From the NCBI GenBank assembly GCA_964445815.1, contig CAYULW010000003.1:434001-498000 (forward strand): a stretch of 64,000 nucleotides of DNA, in the 5' to 3' direction. Shown piece by piece: positions 53,803-62,997 of this stretch (within the stretch, counting starts at the first letter, position 1; every line of letters begins with the position of its first letter). The notes below the pieces were generated by a model. That model saw only the letters and a program-made list of their open reading frames with translations, was not told the origin of the DNA and did no database searches. This DNA is from CAYULW01 sp964445815 (GTDB lineage: Bacteria; Bacteroidota; Bacteroidia; Flavobacteriales_E; Vicingaceae). A program made the position numbers and the translations under genes.

Positions 53803-54508
53803 ATCAAATCATCAAATACTGATATCACATAAGAATATTCTTTATGATATTGGAGATACTCTAGTATCCATAACAGAGGATTTCGAGACTTATACCAAAC
53901 GTGCCATTAGCAACATTTTTCCGTTTTTCAAGCAAGAGAATGCTACAGAAGAAGAATTTGTAACACAAGTTTATGAAATCAGAACTAACATGCGCAAAGA
54001 GGCGCATCGGACACTTTATGAGTTCAGTTTTGAGGACTTTATTCATCGGATAGGCGATTACTATTCTATACCTCAAAGTGAATACAAAGAGCTAGAGTTG
54101 GCTTATGTATCTTCTGAACTGAGCATTACCATTTTAAAGGAGGGAGTTCATGATGTTTTAAAGAGAGGTAAATTAGCTGGTAAACGTCAATTTATAGCTA
54201 CGAATAATTTTTCCGCTTTGCATGTCAAAGAAATACTATCACGGTTTGAACTTGTGGATTATTTTGAAAAAATATATATATCCGGAGAAATGAACGTTAG
54301 AAAACCCTCTCCGTCTTTTATTGATAATATTTGTGAAGACTCTAAGTTAAGGAAGGAAGAAACCATTATTATAGGAGATAAATTGAACATGGACATTCTG
54401 GCGGCTAAGAATTCTCAGATATCGAGTTGCTGGATTACAAAGAAGAATAATGAGTCGGATATTGATCCGACCTATAGTGTTAGGGATCTTAAACAAATAA
54501 AATTTTGA
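53795..54508 (+). CDS. HAD-superfamily hydrolase, probable sugar phosphatase
   Basis: The 237-residue protein starts at TTG 53795, overlapping the HldE-like gene by 8 bases; no ATG fits the conserved N-terminus. Motif I is LYDIGDTLVS (D18), with Gly at 20 in place of the usual second Asp, and an Asp at 21. Motif III is around VRKPSPSFID, and motif IV is IIGDKLNMDI. Position next to an HldE-like enzyme suggests removal of one phosphate from a sugar bisphosphate, as GmhB does in the heptose route. The altered motif I may change activity. Confidence 0.78.
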   Translation: MIESNHQILISHKNILYDIGDTLVSITEDFETYTKRAISNIFPFFKQENATEEEFVTQVYEIRTNMRKEAHRTLYEFSFEDFIHRIGDYYSIPQSEYKELELAYVSSELSITILKEGVHDVLKRGKLAGKRQFIATNNFSALHVKEILSRFELVDYFEKIYISGEMNVRKPSPSFIDNICEDSKLRKEETIIIGDKLNMDILAAKNSQISSCWITKKNNESDIDPTYSVRDLKQIKF

Positions 54509-54511
54509 GAA

Positions 54512-55999
54512 TTGGGTATTGTTTCTAAACAAGCTTCTATTGCTTCTTTTTTAAGTTATGTTGGTGTAATCATTGGATTCATTAACGTTACCCTTTTGAT
54601 GAATCATCTTTTTACAAAGGAAGAATTTGGACTTAGAGAGGTTTTACTTAATGTCGCTGTTTTTTCTTCGCAGATTGCCCACCTTGGAACATACAGAAGT
54701 TTAGTCAAGTTTTTTCCTTTCTTTAATCAACAAGGCAAAGGAGATAATGGACTGTTGATGATTGGTCTGCTTATTCCTTTTGTTGGTTTTATAGTATTTA
54801 CTCTTTTAATTGTCATTTTCAAGGCACAAATACTTTCACTTTACATCGAAAAGAGTCCATTGTTTGTAGAGTACTTCTGGTTCTGCATTCCATTGTTTTT
54901 CTTGATGATGTATAACAATGTATTAGATAGTTACCTACAATCAAGGGCAAAAACAGCTTACTCTGTTTTTTTAAAGAGTATATTCAATCGACTGGTTGTG
55001 ACCGGATTATTGCTTTTGTATTACATCAATTGGATTGATTTTTATGGTTTTATCGTGTATTTCATTGCCTCGTATCTACTAAATATTTTGCTTTTCTTTA
55101 TCTATCTACACTTTAGGAAAGAGCTTTGCTTTAAGATCAATACCCAATTGTTTAACAGGAGAGTAAGAAAAGTATATCTTAATTACAGTGCGTTTTCTAT
55201 CTTTTCAGGAGCATCCTCCGTTTTGGTTAATAAAATGGATGCAATTATGATCGCGGCCTTGTTAGGGCTGCAGTTTAATGCCATTTATGCCAATGCTGTT
55301 TATTTGTGCATTTTGATAGCTATACCCGGAGATGCCATTGCGAGGATCGCACTTCCTCTGGTTTCGAGAAGTTGGAAAATGAAACGCTTGGATGAGATAG
55401 AGCTATTGTATAAAAAAACATCAGTTACACAATTCTTATTGGGGGGGTGCATTTTTGTCTTAATGTGGGCAAGTATAGATAACTTTTTTGCTTTACAACA
55501 AGATGGTTATGAGGCCGGTAAATATGTATTTGCCATACTGGCACTATCTAAGTTAGTGAATATGATATTTGGAGTAAACGGTCAGATTATCAGTGTGTCA
55601 AAGTATTACCGGTTTGATACAACGACTGCTTTATTACTTGGTTTACTAACTGTTGTTACCAATTATATCTTTATTCCAATATGGGAGATTGAAGGAGCAG
55701 CAACCGCAACTGCATTAAGTATTATTATCTTTAATTTAATTCGCTTTTCATTCGTAAGGCTTAAGTTTAATATCCAGCCTTTCTCTTGGAATACGCTGAA
55801 AGCGCTATGCGTGTTAGGATTTGCTTTATTGGTTAATGGGTATTTGCCTACACTGGAAAACATCTATTCGGACACGCTTTTCCGTTCCTCTATTCTTACT
55901 ATAATTCTTGGTGCCGCAAGCTATTTACTCAAAATTTCGGAGGATATAAATGCCTTTATTGATAAGCATATACTTATGTTAAGAAAGAACCTAAGCTAG
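54512..55999 (+). CDS. Wzx-like polysaccharide flippase (MOP/PST family)
   Basis: The 495-residue protein has about twelve to fourteen membrane helices, begins with a typical MGIVSKQASIASFLSYVGVI end and has the family's ASSVLVNKMDAIMIAALLGL segment near 240. It should flip lipid-linked sugar repeat units across the inner membrane. The start codon is TTG at 54512, 3 bases after the HAD stop. Its 3' end overlaps the convergent yihY-like gene by 9 bases. It is the last gene of the glycan locus. Confidence 0.88.
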   Translation: MGIVSKQASIASFLSYVGVIIGFINVTLLMNHLFTKEEFGLREVLLNVAVFSSQIAHLGTYRSLVKFFPFFNQQGKGDNGLLMIGLLIPFVGFIVFTLLIVIFKAQILSLYIEKSPLFVEYFWFCIPLFFLMMYNNVLDSYLQSRAKTAYSVFLKSIFNRLVVTGLLLLYYINWIDFYGFIVYFIASYLLNILLFFIYLHFRKELCFKINTQLFNRRVRKVYLNYSAFSIFSGASSVLVNKMDAIMIAALLGLQFNAIYANAVYLCILIAIPGDAIARIALPLVSRSWKMKRLDEIELLYKKTSVTQFLLGGCIFVLMWASIDNFFALQQDGYEAGKYVFAILALSKLVNMIFGVNGQIISVSKYYRFDTTTALLLGLLTVVTNYIFIPIWEIEGAATATALSIIIFNLIRFSFVRLKFNIQPFSWNTLKALCVLGFALLVNGYLPTLENIYSDTLFRSSILTIILGAASYLLKISEDINAFIDKHILMLRKNLS

Positions 56000-56938
56000 C
56001 TTTTCCTGATCTATTTTTTCTTCCGCTTTTTCAATTGATCCGGCCTTTTGAATACTCGCATTCAATTCAAAGCCTACTAAAAGAACAAAGGAATTAAAGT
56101 AGATCCACAACATGACCACTATAATGGTTCCGATAGATCCGTATACCTTATTGTAATTTGCAAAATTGTCGACATAATAACCAAACGCAAAGGAGACAAT
56201 AAGCACCATTAGTGTTGCTAAAGTTGATCCTGCAGAAAAGAAGCGCCATCGTAGACTTCTATCGCCTCCTAAATAATAAATAAAGGATATGGCAAAAAAG
56301 CAGAGTGCTGCCATAATGATCCACTTGCCGATTAATATTAAAGTTGCTTCAAAAGCACCTTTGCTTAAGATAAAATTGACCAGATACTCTGTAATTAAGA
56401 TTGAAGCTATTGCAATAATTACAAGTATGGTTAAGATAAATAATAATGAAATGGACAGTAGTCGTTGTTTAAAAACGTTGCGATTGATCTTAGTATTGTA
56501 GCTTTCTTTAAAAGCGTCAAGCATGCCATCTATGCCATTGGTAGCCAGATAAACGGCGAAAATAAAACCAAAAGATAACAAACCATCTTGTGCATTAGTT
56601 ACTAAACTTACAATCGTATCTTTAGTAAACTCATAACCCGATTGAGGCAGTAAGTCTTTTAAAATGCTTAATAGCTCAGCTTCAAAATTTTCAATTGGTA
56701 TGTGAGGAATAAGTGTAAGTAAGAAGATAATTGTTGGAAACAGTGCTAGGAAAAACTTAAAGGCCATAGAAGAAGCTTTTGTTGCTAAAAGCCCCTTTTG
56801 AATACCCATGATAAAGAATTTTGCTACATAATAGATAGGTAATTTGTCAAAACCGGGTAAAACAATCACTTTAGAAAGTGCTAAAGCTTTCATGACAGGT
56901 TTTGAGCCGATGACAGTATCTTTTAATTGTTTAAGCAA
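55991..56938 (-). CDS. YihY/BrkB family inner membrane protein
   Basis: The 315-residue protein has about six membrane helices and family features such as SSMAFKFFLALFPTIIFLL near residue 60, TNGIDGMLDAFKESYN and YGSIGTIIVVMLWIYFNSFV. Members were once called RNase BN; the nuclease claim was not upheld and the role is unknown. It overlaps nadC by 8 bases. Confidence 0.9.
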   Translation of the reverse strand: MLKQLKDTVIGSKPVMKALALSKVIVLPGFDKLPIYYVAKFFIMGIQKGLLATKASSMAFKFFLALFPTIIFLLTLIPHIPIENFEAELLSILKDLLPQSGYEFTKDTIVSLVTNAQDGLLSFGFIFAVYLATNGIDGMLDAFKESYNTKINRNVFKQRLLSISLLFILTILVIIAIASILITEYLVNFILSKGAFEATLILIGKWIIMAALCFFAISFIYYLGGDRSLRWRFFSAGSTLATLMVLIVSFAFGYYVDNFANYNKVYGSIGTIIVVMLWIYFNSFVLLVGFELNASIQKAGSIEKAEEKIDQEKLA

Positions 56939-57773
56939 GGTCTACAGCTTTTAAACTCAAATCTAAACTATTGATCTGATGTGTCAATGCCCCAACGCTT
57001 ATATAGTCCACGCCACATTCAGCATAGTTTCTTAACGTTTCCTTGGTTATTCCTCCCGAAGCTTCAGTTTCAAATTGGCCGTTAACCAATCTTACTGCCG
57101 CTTTTAAATCTTCATAGTTGAAATTGTCCAACATGATTCGGTCAATCCCTCCTAAATTTATGATCTCTCTCACTTCGTCTAAATCTCTGGCTTCAATTTC
57201 AATTTTAAGGTTCAAATTGTTCTTTTTCAAATATTCCCGAGTCGAGCGAATGGCAAATTCTATTCCTCCTGCAAAATCAATATGATTGTCTTTAATCATA
57301 ATCATATCGAACAAACCATAACGATGGTTTTTTCCACCTCCTATTTTGACTGCCAGCTTTTCAAAATATCTAAAGTTAGGAGTTGTTTTCCGTGTATCCA
57401 GGAGTTTTGTTTTGAATCCGACAAGTTGTTGAGTGAGATTAAATGTATGGCTTGCTATACCGCTCATTCTTTGCATAAAGTTAAGTGCAAGCCTTTCACC
57501 CGATAAAATGGACCGTGCTTTGCCTTCAACTGTAAAAGCAATATCTCCCTTAGAAATAGAATCACCATCCTTCAAGATGGGGTGAAAAGTCAAACTAGAA
57601 TCCACCTCATGGAAAACGGCTTTTGCAATATCTATACCTGCAATTATTCCATTCTCTTTAACGAGTAATTGAGCTTTTTGAGATTTATCTTTAGGTATAC
57701 AGGCAAGACTGGTGTGATCGCCCTCCTCTATGTCTTCTTTTATTGCCTGTTTTATTAACTCCGTAACCAGCAC
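56931..57773 (-). CDS. nadC: Nicotinate-nucleotide pyrophosphorylase (carboxylating)
   Basis: The 280-residue protein has the QPRTase features EDIEEGDHTSLACIPKD, SGERLALNFMQRMSGIA, the DTRKTTPNFR loop, GGGKNHRYGLFDMIMIKDNH and IMLDNFNYEDL. It turns quinolinate and PRPP into nicotinate mononucleotide in NAD synthesis. The usual DTRKTTPGLR has N in place of G, a minor change. It is in an operon with a small secreted protein upstream (3-base gap) and the yihY-like gene downstream (overlap). Confidence 0.96.
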   Translation of the reverse strand: MLVTELIKQAIKEDIEEGDHTSLACIPKDKSQKAQLLVKENGIIAGIDIAKAVFHEVDSSLTFHPILKDGDSISKGDIAFTVEGKARSILSGERLALNFMQRMSGIASHTFNLTQQLVGFKTKLLDTRKTTPNFRYFEKLAVKIGGGKNHRYGLFDMIMIKDNHIDFAGGIEFAIRSTREYLKKNNLNLKIEIEARDLDEVREIINLGGIDRIMLDNFNYEDLKAAVRLVNGQFETEASGGITKETLRNYAECGVDYISVGALTHQINSLDLSLKAVDLA

Positions 57774-57776
57774 GAT

Positions 57777-58169
57777 TTATTCATCTTGTAATTCGATGCG
57801 AAGTTCGATAATTTGAATCTGATCACCATTGTCTTTGATTAGAAAATGACAGCGGTATGTCTTTTGTTCTCCGACGTATTCCCCGATAATAAACCGCGTC
57901 TTACTTTGCTTAGAATATTTGCTTTGATGTTTAATCAGAAAGTTTTGGCATTTATCCTGATTCATAAACTCTTGAATAACAATTATGGCCTGCTCTTTAT
58001 TAAAAATGTTTTCTATTTCAAGAAGCGATAGTTCAATAGAATTGGCTAACTCATTTTTTAATAGTTGAGCCTCATTTAGTTTAAAGGCAGACTCAATATT
58101 ATTTTGAGCAAAAGCACATAAAGACAAAATCAAAAGATTAAAAGAGCAGAAAGACCTTAAGCTTTTCAT
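57777..58169 (-). CDS. Small secreted protein of unknown function
   Basis: The 130-residue protein has a signal peptide (FNLLILSLCAFAQ) and then a single compact domain beginning IESAFKLNEAQLLKNELANS and containing YVGEQKTYRCHFLIKD. It resembles the DUF4783 pattern of small Bacteroidota secreted proteins often encoded before nadC, but that match is from memory of family layout only. It is divergent from rlmH with 38 bases between. Confidence 0.65.
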   Translation of the reverse strand: MKSLRSFCSFNLLILSLCAFAQNNIESAFKLNEAQLLKNELANSIELSLLEIENIFNKEQAIIVIQEFMNQDKCQNFLIKHQSKYSKQSKTRFIIGEYVGEQKTYRCHFLIKDNGDQIQIIELRIELQDE

Positions 58170-58207
58170 GCATATAAATATCCTAAAAAAAGACCTTTTT
58201 TTGCCTT

Positions 58208-58678
58208 ATGAAGTTAAAGTTGTTAATGGTAGGCAAAACCTCTGATAAAAGAGTGGATGAATGGTTCAATGAATATCTAGATCGCCTATCTCATTATTGC
58301 AAAGTAGAGGCATCTTATTTAGAACTGAAATCAAAGAAGAAAATGGGGGAGCGGGATCAAAAGAAGGAAGAAGAAGGGAAGCTTATTCTCAGTCAGTTAT
58401 CGAATAGTAGTTATCTAATTTTATTAGATGAGAGAGGGCAAACATTTGATTCCCTTGGTTTCTCAAAGTTTCTACAAAAAAAGATGAATGCAGGGCATAA
58501 AGAGATCATTTTATGCATCGGTGGAGCTTATGGTTTTTCAGAAGAAGTATATTCGAGAGCCAATGAGAAATTGGCCCTTTCTAAAATGACATTAACACAT
58601 CAAATGGTTCGTTTGTTCGCAGTAGAGCAGATGTACAGAGCCTTTACTATTTTGAGAGGAGAAAATTACCACCATTAG
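58208..58678 (+). CDS. rlmH: 23S rRNA pseudouridine-1915 N3-methyltransferase RlmH
   Basis: The 156-residue protein has the whole SPOUT-fold RlmH pattern: LLMVGKTSDKRVDEWFNEY, LLDERGQTFDSLGFS, CIGGAYGFSE and the C-terminal MVRLFAVEQMYRAFTILRGE with a final YHH. It methylates a pseudouridine in helix 69 of 23S rRNA. Its last four bases overlap the convergent galE. Confidence 0.96.
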   Translation: MKLKLLMVGKTSDKRVDEWFNEYLDRLSHYCKVEASYLELKSKKKMGERDQKKEEEGKLILSQLSNSSYLILLDERGQTFDSLGFSKFLQKKMNAGHKEIILCIGGAYGFSEEVYSRANEKLALSKMTLTHQMVRLFAVEQMYRAFTILRGENYHH

Positions 58679-59685
58679 AGTTTGGCATTTTTCTGCCAGG
58701 CCCATGCTGTTTTAACAATGAATTTTAGATCATACTGAGGCTGCCAACCCAATACTTCTTTAGCCTTAGTATTATCGGCATAAATACTTTCCACATCTCC
58801 GGCTCTTCTTGGGCCTACATTATAATTCAATTTAACATCTTCCAATTCTTCAAACGTATGAACTACTTCCAGCGTAGTATAACCATAACCATTGCCTAAG
58901 TTAAGAACATCATAATTGGATGACATTTTATCCAAAAAGTCCAGTCCGAGAACATGTGCTTCGCTAATGTCTGAAACATGTATATAATCTCTGATACAAG
59001 AACCATCTTTGGTATTATAGTCTGAACCAAAAACAGTAAAAGTATCTCTAATTCCAATGGCTTGCTGAGCTATAATTGGCACTAAATTGTTCGGTCTTTT
59101 TGTAACTACCTCTCCAATTAAGCCGCTTTTGTGGGCACCTGCAGGATTAAAGTAGCGTAAAGAGAGGGCTTTAATTTCAGGATGAACATTACAGAAGTTT
59201 CTAATCATCGTTTCTCCAATTTGTTTGGTGTGGGCATATGGAGATTCCGGATGGCCAAATGGAGTACTTTCATTGACAGGCAATTGTTCAGGGTTACCAT
59301 AAACAGCGCAAGAACTTGAAAAAATAAGCCTATTACAGCCATTGTTGTCCATAGAGTCAAGTACATTAATTAAGCTGTTCAGGTTATTCTGATAGTATAA
59401 AGTGGGTATATCTACTGACTCAGGAACTGATTTTAATGCTGCAAAATGGATAACAGCATTGGGTTTGTGCTTTTTAAACAAAGACTCACACTCCGATTTA
59501 TTAGAAAGATCGACTTTTTCATGAACAATCTCTTTACCAACGATTTGAGCTATTTTCTTGTATTCAACTTCTGAAGAGTTGAGGTAATTATCAGCAGATA
59601 CAACATCTGAGTATCCCATTTCGTGTAACGCAATGATAGTATGGGAACCTATATATCCTGCGCCACCTGTTACAAGTATTTTCAT
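58675..59685 (-). CDS. galE: UDP-glucose 4-epimerase
   Basis: The 336-residue protein has VTGGAGYIGSHT at the N-terminus, FSSSCAVYG, the catalytic YAHTKQ (YxxxK) and the LRYFNPAGAHKSGLIGE substrate loop, all diagnostic of GalE. It interconverts UDP-glucose and UDP-galactose for surface sugars. It has its own -7 element at 59703. Confidence 0.94.
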   Translation of the reverse strand: MKILVTGGAGYIGSHTIIALHEMGYSDVVSADNYLNSSEVEYKKIAQIVGKEIVHEKVDLSNKSECESLFKKHKPNAVIHFAALKSVPESVDIPTLYYQNNLNSLINVLDSMDNNGCNRLIFSSSCAVYGNPEQLPVNESTPFGHPESPYAHTKQIGETMIRNFCNVHPEIKALSLRYFNPAGAHKSGLIGEVVTKRPNNLVPIIAQQAIGIRDTFTVFGSDYNTKDGSCIRDYIHVSDISEAHVLGLDFLDKMSSNYDVLNLGNGYGYTTLEVVHTFEELEDVKLNYNVGPRRAGDVESIYADNTKAKEVLGWQPQYDLKFIVKTAWAWQKNAKL

Positions 59686-59702
59686 AGTCTTTTCAATGTT
59701 GG

Positions 59703-59710
59703 CAAAAGTA
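59703..59710 (-). promoter_or_regulatory. TAnnTTTG -7 element for galE
   Basis: TACTTTTG on the minus strand matches the -7 consensus exactly, 17 bases before the start codon at 59685. Confidence 0.45.
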
Positions 59711-59751
59711 AATTAATATTTAATATTGCGCTTAGGTAAAAGTTGATCTAA

Positions 59752-60768
59752 ATGATAAGAATTGCAGTTGTTGGTATTGGAAGAATTGGACTGAGACATG
59801 CTAAAATGATTAGCCTTAATAAGGAGACAGAATTGATAGCAGGAATAGACTCTAATCCAAGTGCTAAACATCAATTCAGTGAGGATCATCCGACAGTTCC
59901 TTTTTTTTATTCTCTTGAGGAATTCTTTGCTACAAATGTAAACTGTGATGTAGTTAATGTTTGTACTCCCAATCATTTGCATGCAGAGCAAGCGATTACA
60001 GTTTTAGAACAGAATTGTCATGTCGTGGTTGAAAAACCTTTTGCACTTTCAAAACAGGATGCGGAAGAGGTAATGCATCTTTCGCTTAAGAAAAACAGAA
60101 GAGTGTTTTGTGTCATGCAAAACAGGTACAGCCCTCCCTCTCAGTGGTTAAAAAACATTTTGACTGAAAAAAAGCTTGGTAAAATTTATTTGGCAACGAT
60201 CAATTGTTTCTGGAATCGAGATGCAGATTACTATAATCATGGAGATAAAAATTACTGGAAAGGCAAACTGAGAACAGACGGCGGTACATTGTTCACTCAG
60301 TTCAGTCATTTCATTGACATGATGTATTGGTTAATGGGAGACATTACCAATATTTCTGCCCGTTTTTATGATTTCAATCATCAAGAAACTACAGAATTTG
60401 AAGATTCTGGAATAGTCCAATTTGACTTTGTGGAAGGTGGTGCAGGTTCTATTATCTATTCGACTTCTGTTTATCAGAAAAACCTGGAAAGTTCACTGAT
60501 AATAATCGGAGAGAAGGGAAGTGTTAAGGTAGGTGGACAATACATGAATGAGGTGCTTTATTGTAACATAGAAAATTATCAAATGCCTCCTCTGGAAGAA
60601 ACTCTTCCTCCAAATGATTATGGAAGGTATAAAGGAAGTGCATCAAATCATCAACTGGTCATCCAGAATGTAGTTGATACCTTGAAATACAACAAAGAAG
60701 TGACGACGAATAGCCTTGATGGTTTGAAAGTTGTGGAAATTATAGAAAACATATATAAATTAAAATAA
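59752..60768 (+). CDS. Gfo/Idh/MocA family NAD(P)-dependent oxidoreductase
   Basis: The 338-residue protein has an N-terminal Rossmann motif (VGIGRIGLRH), the family's EKPFALSKQDAEEV motif near residue 100 and a C-terminal GFO_IDH domain with GGTLFTQFSHFIDMMYWLMG, where the histidine after FSH is the usual proton donor. It probably oxidises a sugar or sugar nucleotide. It is divergent from galE, 66 bases away, so a role in surface-sugar supply is plausible. Confidence 0.86.
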   Translation: MIRIAVVGIGRIGLRHAKMISLNKETELIAGIDSNPSAKHQFSEDHPTVPFFYSLEEFFATNVNCDVVNVCTPNHLHAEQAITVLEQNCHVVVEKPFALSKQDAEEVMHLSLKKNRRVFCVMQNRYSPPSQWLKNILTEKKLGKIYLATINCFWNRDADYYNHGDKNYWKGKLRTDGGTLFTQFSHFIDMMYWLMGDITNISARFYDFNHQETTEFEDSGIVQFDFVEGGAGSIIYSTSVYQKNLESSLIIIGEKGSVKVGGQYMNEVLYCNIENYQMPPLEETLPPNDYGRYKGSASNHQLVIQNVVDTLKYNKEVTTNSLDGLKVVEIIENIYKLK

Positions 60769-60785
60769 GAGGGACTTAGTCCATT

Positions 60786-60793
60786 TATTTTTG
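60786..60793 (+). promoter_or_regulatory. TAnnTTTG -7 element and long leader of rho
   Basis: TATTTTTG matches the -7 consensus exactly and leaves a leader of about 98 bases before the rho start at 60892. Within the leader, TGCCC (60824-60828) can pair with GGGCA (60846-60850). Confidence 0.35.
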
Positions 60794-60891
60794 TATTATT
60801 GCAGAAGTTATTGATTCAATAGCTGCCCATCAGATCACTCAATTCGGGCAATTACATTCTTTAAAAACATTACTTATCATTTCAATATCTC

Positions 60892-62469
60892 ATGTACGAT
60901 ATTTTGCAGCTTAACCAGAAGACCGTTCTGGAACTAAAAGAAATAGCCAAAGCTTTAGAAATAAAAAAATTTCAAAAATTAAAAAAAGAAGATCTCATCT
61001 TTCAGATTCTTGATCAACAAGCCATTACACCCAAAGTGGCAAAGAAAGTTGAAAATACAACTGAGGAAAAACCGAAAAGAACAAGAAGACGAGTAGAGAA
61101 ACCGGATGCTAAAAAAGGCAGTGAATCTTTAGATGAAAAGAGAGTGGCTTATCCAAAAAAAGAAAATGCAACTCAAAATAATGAGTCTGTTAAAGAAGAG
61201 AAAAAAGTAGCTTTTAAAAAGAAGGAGTCAAATCCTAAGTCATCAGTGAAAGAGGCTGAATCAAATGATAAAAAGCCTGATCCAAAAGCAGGACAAGAAA
61301 AAAAGCAACATAATCAGAATCTAAATCAGCAGCAGAAGCCAAATTTTAATTTCGATGGCATTATTAGCAGTGAAGGTGTACTTGAAATGATGCCTGATGG
61401 TTATGGTTTCTTACGATCAAGTGATTATAATTACCTGAATTCTCCGGATGATATCTATGTTTCCCAATCTCAAGTGAAGTTGTTTGGTTTAAAGACGGGT
61501 GATACGGTTAGGGGAACAGTAAGACCGCCGAGAGAAGGAGAAAAGTATTTTCCATTAATTAAGGTAGAAGAAATTAACGGACGCGAGCCGGACTTTGTTC
61601 GTGACCGAGTGCCTTTTGATTATTTAACTCCCTTATTTCCTTATGAAAAATTTGATTTGGCTGGAGGTAATCATCATTCCTTATCAACGCGGATAATTGA
61701 TCTGTTCACGCCGATTGGGAAGGGGCAGAGGGGACTCATTGTGTCTCAGCCAAAGACCGGTAAAACAACATTGTTAAAAGAAATTGCAAACTCCATAGCA
61801 GCTAATCATCCTGAGGTGTATTTGTTGATTTTACTAATTGATGAGCGACCTGAAGAAGTAACGGATATGGCTCGAAGTGTAAATGCTGAGGTCATTGCAT
61901 CTACTTTCGATGAGCCCGCTGATCGTCATGTTAAAGTAGCCAATATTGTTTTGGAGAAAGCCAAAAGAATGACAGAATGCGGACACGATGTTGTCATACT
62001 TCTCGATTCTATTACAAGACTAGCAAGAGCCTATAATACTGTTTCTCCGGCTTCCGGAAAAGTTTTATCCGGCGGTGTAGATGCCAATGCTTTACATAAG
62101 CCTAAACGTTTCTTCGGAGCAGCAAGAAAGATTGAAAACGGAGGGTCATTAACCATTTTGTCGACAGCTTTGACGGAAACAGGTTCGAAGATGGATGAGG
62201 TGATTTTTGAAGAGTTTAAGGGAACAGGAAATATGGAGTTGCAATTGGATCGTAAGATTTCCAATAGACGTATTTATCCTGCGATTGACATTGTTTCTTC
62301 TTCAACACGTAAAGAAGATTTACTGCTTGGAAAAGAGGTGACTCAGCGCATGTGGATTTTAAGAAACCATATTGCCGATATGAACCCGGTAGAAGCGATG
62401 GACTTCATTAAGGATCGAATATCTAAAACAAAAGACAACGAGGAGTTTCTTATTTCTATGAATGGTTAG
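60892..62469 (+). CDS. rho: Transcription termination factor Rho with disordered insertion
   Basis: The 525-residue protein has a Rho_N domain at 1-45 ([20 protein letters not shown]). A low-complexity stretch rich in Lys, Glu, Asn and Gln spans about 50-155. The cold-shock-type RNA-binding domain follows ([15 protein letters not shown]), then the ATPase domain with Walker [11 protein letters not shown] (about 285-294) and Walker [18 protein letters not shown] (about 366). Rho is a ring helicase that ends transcription. Escherichia coli Rho has 419 residues; the extra length here is nearly all in the insertion. Confidence 0.97.
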   Translation: MYDILQLNQKTVLELKEIAKALEIKKFQKLKKEDLIFQILDQQAITPKVAKKVENTTEEKPKRTRRRVEKPDAKKGSESLDEKRVAYPKKENATQNNESVKEEKKVAFKKKESNPKSSVKEAESNDKKPDPKAGQEKKQHNQNLNQQQKPNFNFDGIISSEGVLEMMPDGYGFLRSSDYNYLNSPDDIYVSQSQVKLFGLKTGDTVRGTVRPPREGEKYFPLIKVEEINGREPDFVRDRVPFDYLTPLFPYEKFDLAGGNHHSLSTRIIDLFTPIGKGQRGLIVSQPKTGKTTLLKEIANSIAANHPEVYLLILLIDERPEEVTDMARSVNAEVIASTFDEPADRHVKVANIVLEKAKRMTECGHDVVILLDSITRLARAYNTVSPASGKVLSGGVDANALHKPKRFFGAARKIENGGSLTILSTALTETGSKMDEVIFEEFKGTGNMELQLDRKISNRRIYPAIDIVSSSTRKEDLLLGKEVTQRMWILRNHIADMNPVEAMDFIKDRISKTKDNEEFLISMNG

Positions 62470-62496
62470 GCTATAACTGAAGCCATAGATATTAAA

Positions 62497-62997
62497 ATGA
62501 ACTTTAGAACACCATTTTCTATTGCGGTTTGGATGGTTTTGATTTCCATTTTGTTAAAAATGGGAGTCTTTCTAACTTCCAATCAATTTACAGAATATGG
62601 GCAAGTGGCTGTTTTCGGAAACATTTTTTTCCTCTTAACAGGTATTTTCTTGGGTATCCGATTACACAAGAGGGTAAAATTATCGACTTCAAGTTTTATT
62701 GATGATTTTAAGGCCGGAATGAAAGTCGCAGCTTATTATGCCATTTTGATGGCTGCTTTTGTCTTTATTTATTATTCATTTATTGATTACTCGTATTTCG
62801 ATTTAAAACTGGCTAAGCAGATTGAAGTTGCCACCGAACAAGAGATGAATATTGAACAGGTTAAACAAACCGGTGAATTTGTTTTAAGCCCATTTTTTCA
62901 GACCACAATAAGTCTCATCGGGTTTATACTTTTAGGTAGCTTTTATTCAGCCATATTGACTTTTCTAATGAGAAAGGTGCCCGGTTTTGGTCATTAA
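62497..62997 (+). CDS. DUF4199 family membrane protein
   Basis: The 166-residue protein has four membrane helices, with the conserved TSSFIDDFKAGMKVAAYYAI stretch and a C-terminal LLGSFYSAILTFLMRK, matching DUF4199 proteins of Bacteroidota. Function is unknown. It starts 27 bases after rho, and its stop codon abuts the stop of convergent mpl. Confidence 0.82.
   Translation: MNFRTPFSIAVWMVLISILLKMGVFLTSNQFTEYGQVAVFGNIFFLLTGIFLGIRLHKRVKLSTSSFIDDFKAGMKVAAYYAILMAAFVFIYYSFIDYSYFDLKLAKQIEVATEQEMNIEQVKQTGEFVLSPFFQTTISLIGFILLGSFYSAILTFLMRKVPGFGH

Noticed and set aside
58179..58199. A-run facing a T-run between the rlmH and secreted-protein genes
   Set aside because: Low-complexity symmetry in a 38-base divergent promoter region; no specific site can be claimed.
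60772..60792. GGAC-TTA-GTCC followed by T-rich sequence after the oxidoreductase gene
   Set aside because: A 4-bp stem is too weak for a terminator, and the T-rich part is better read as the -7 element of rho.
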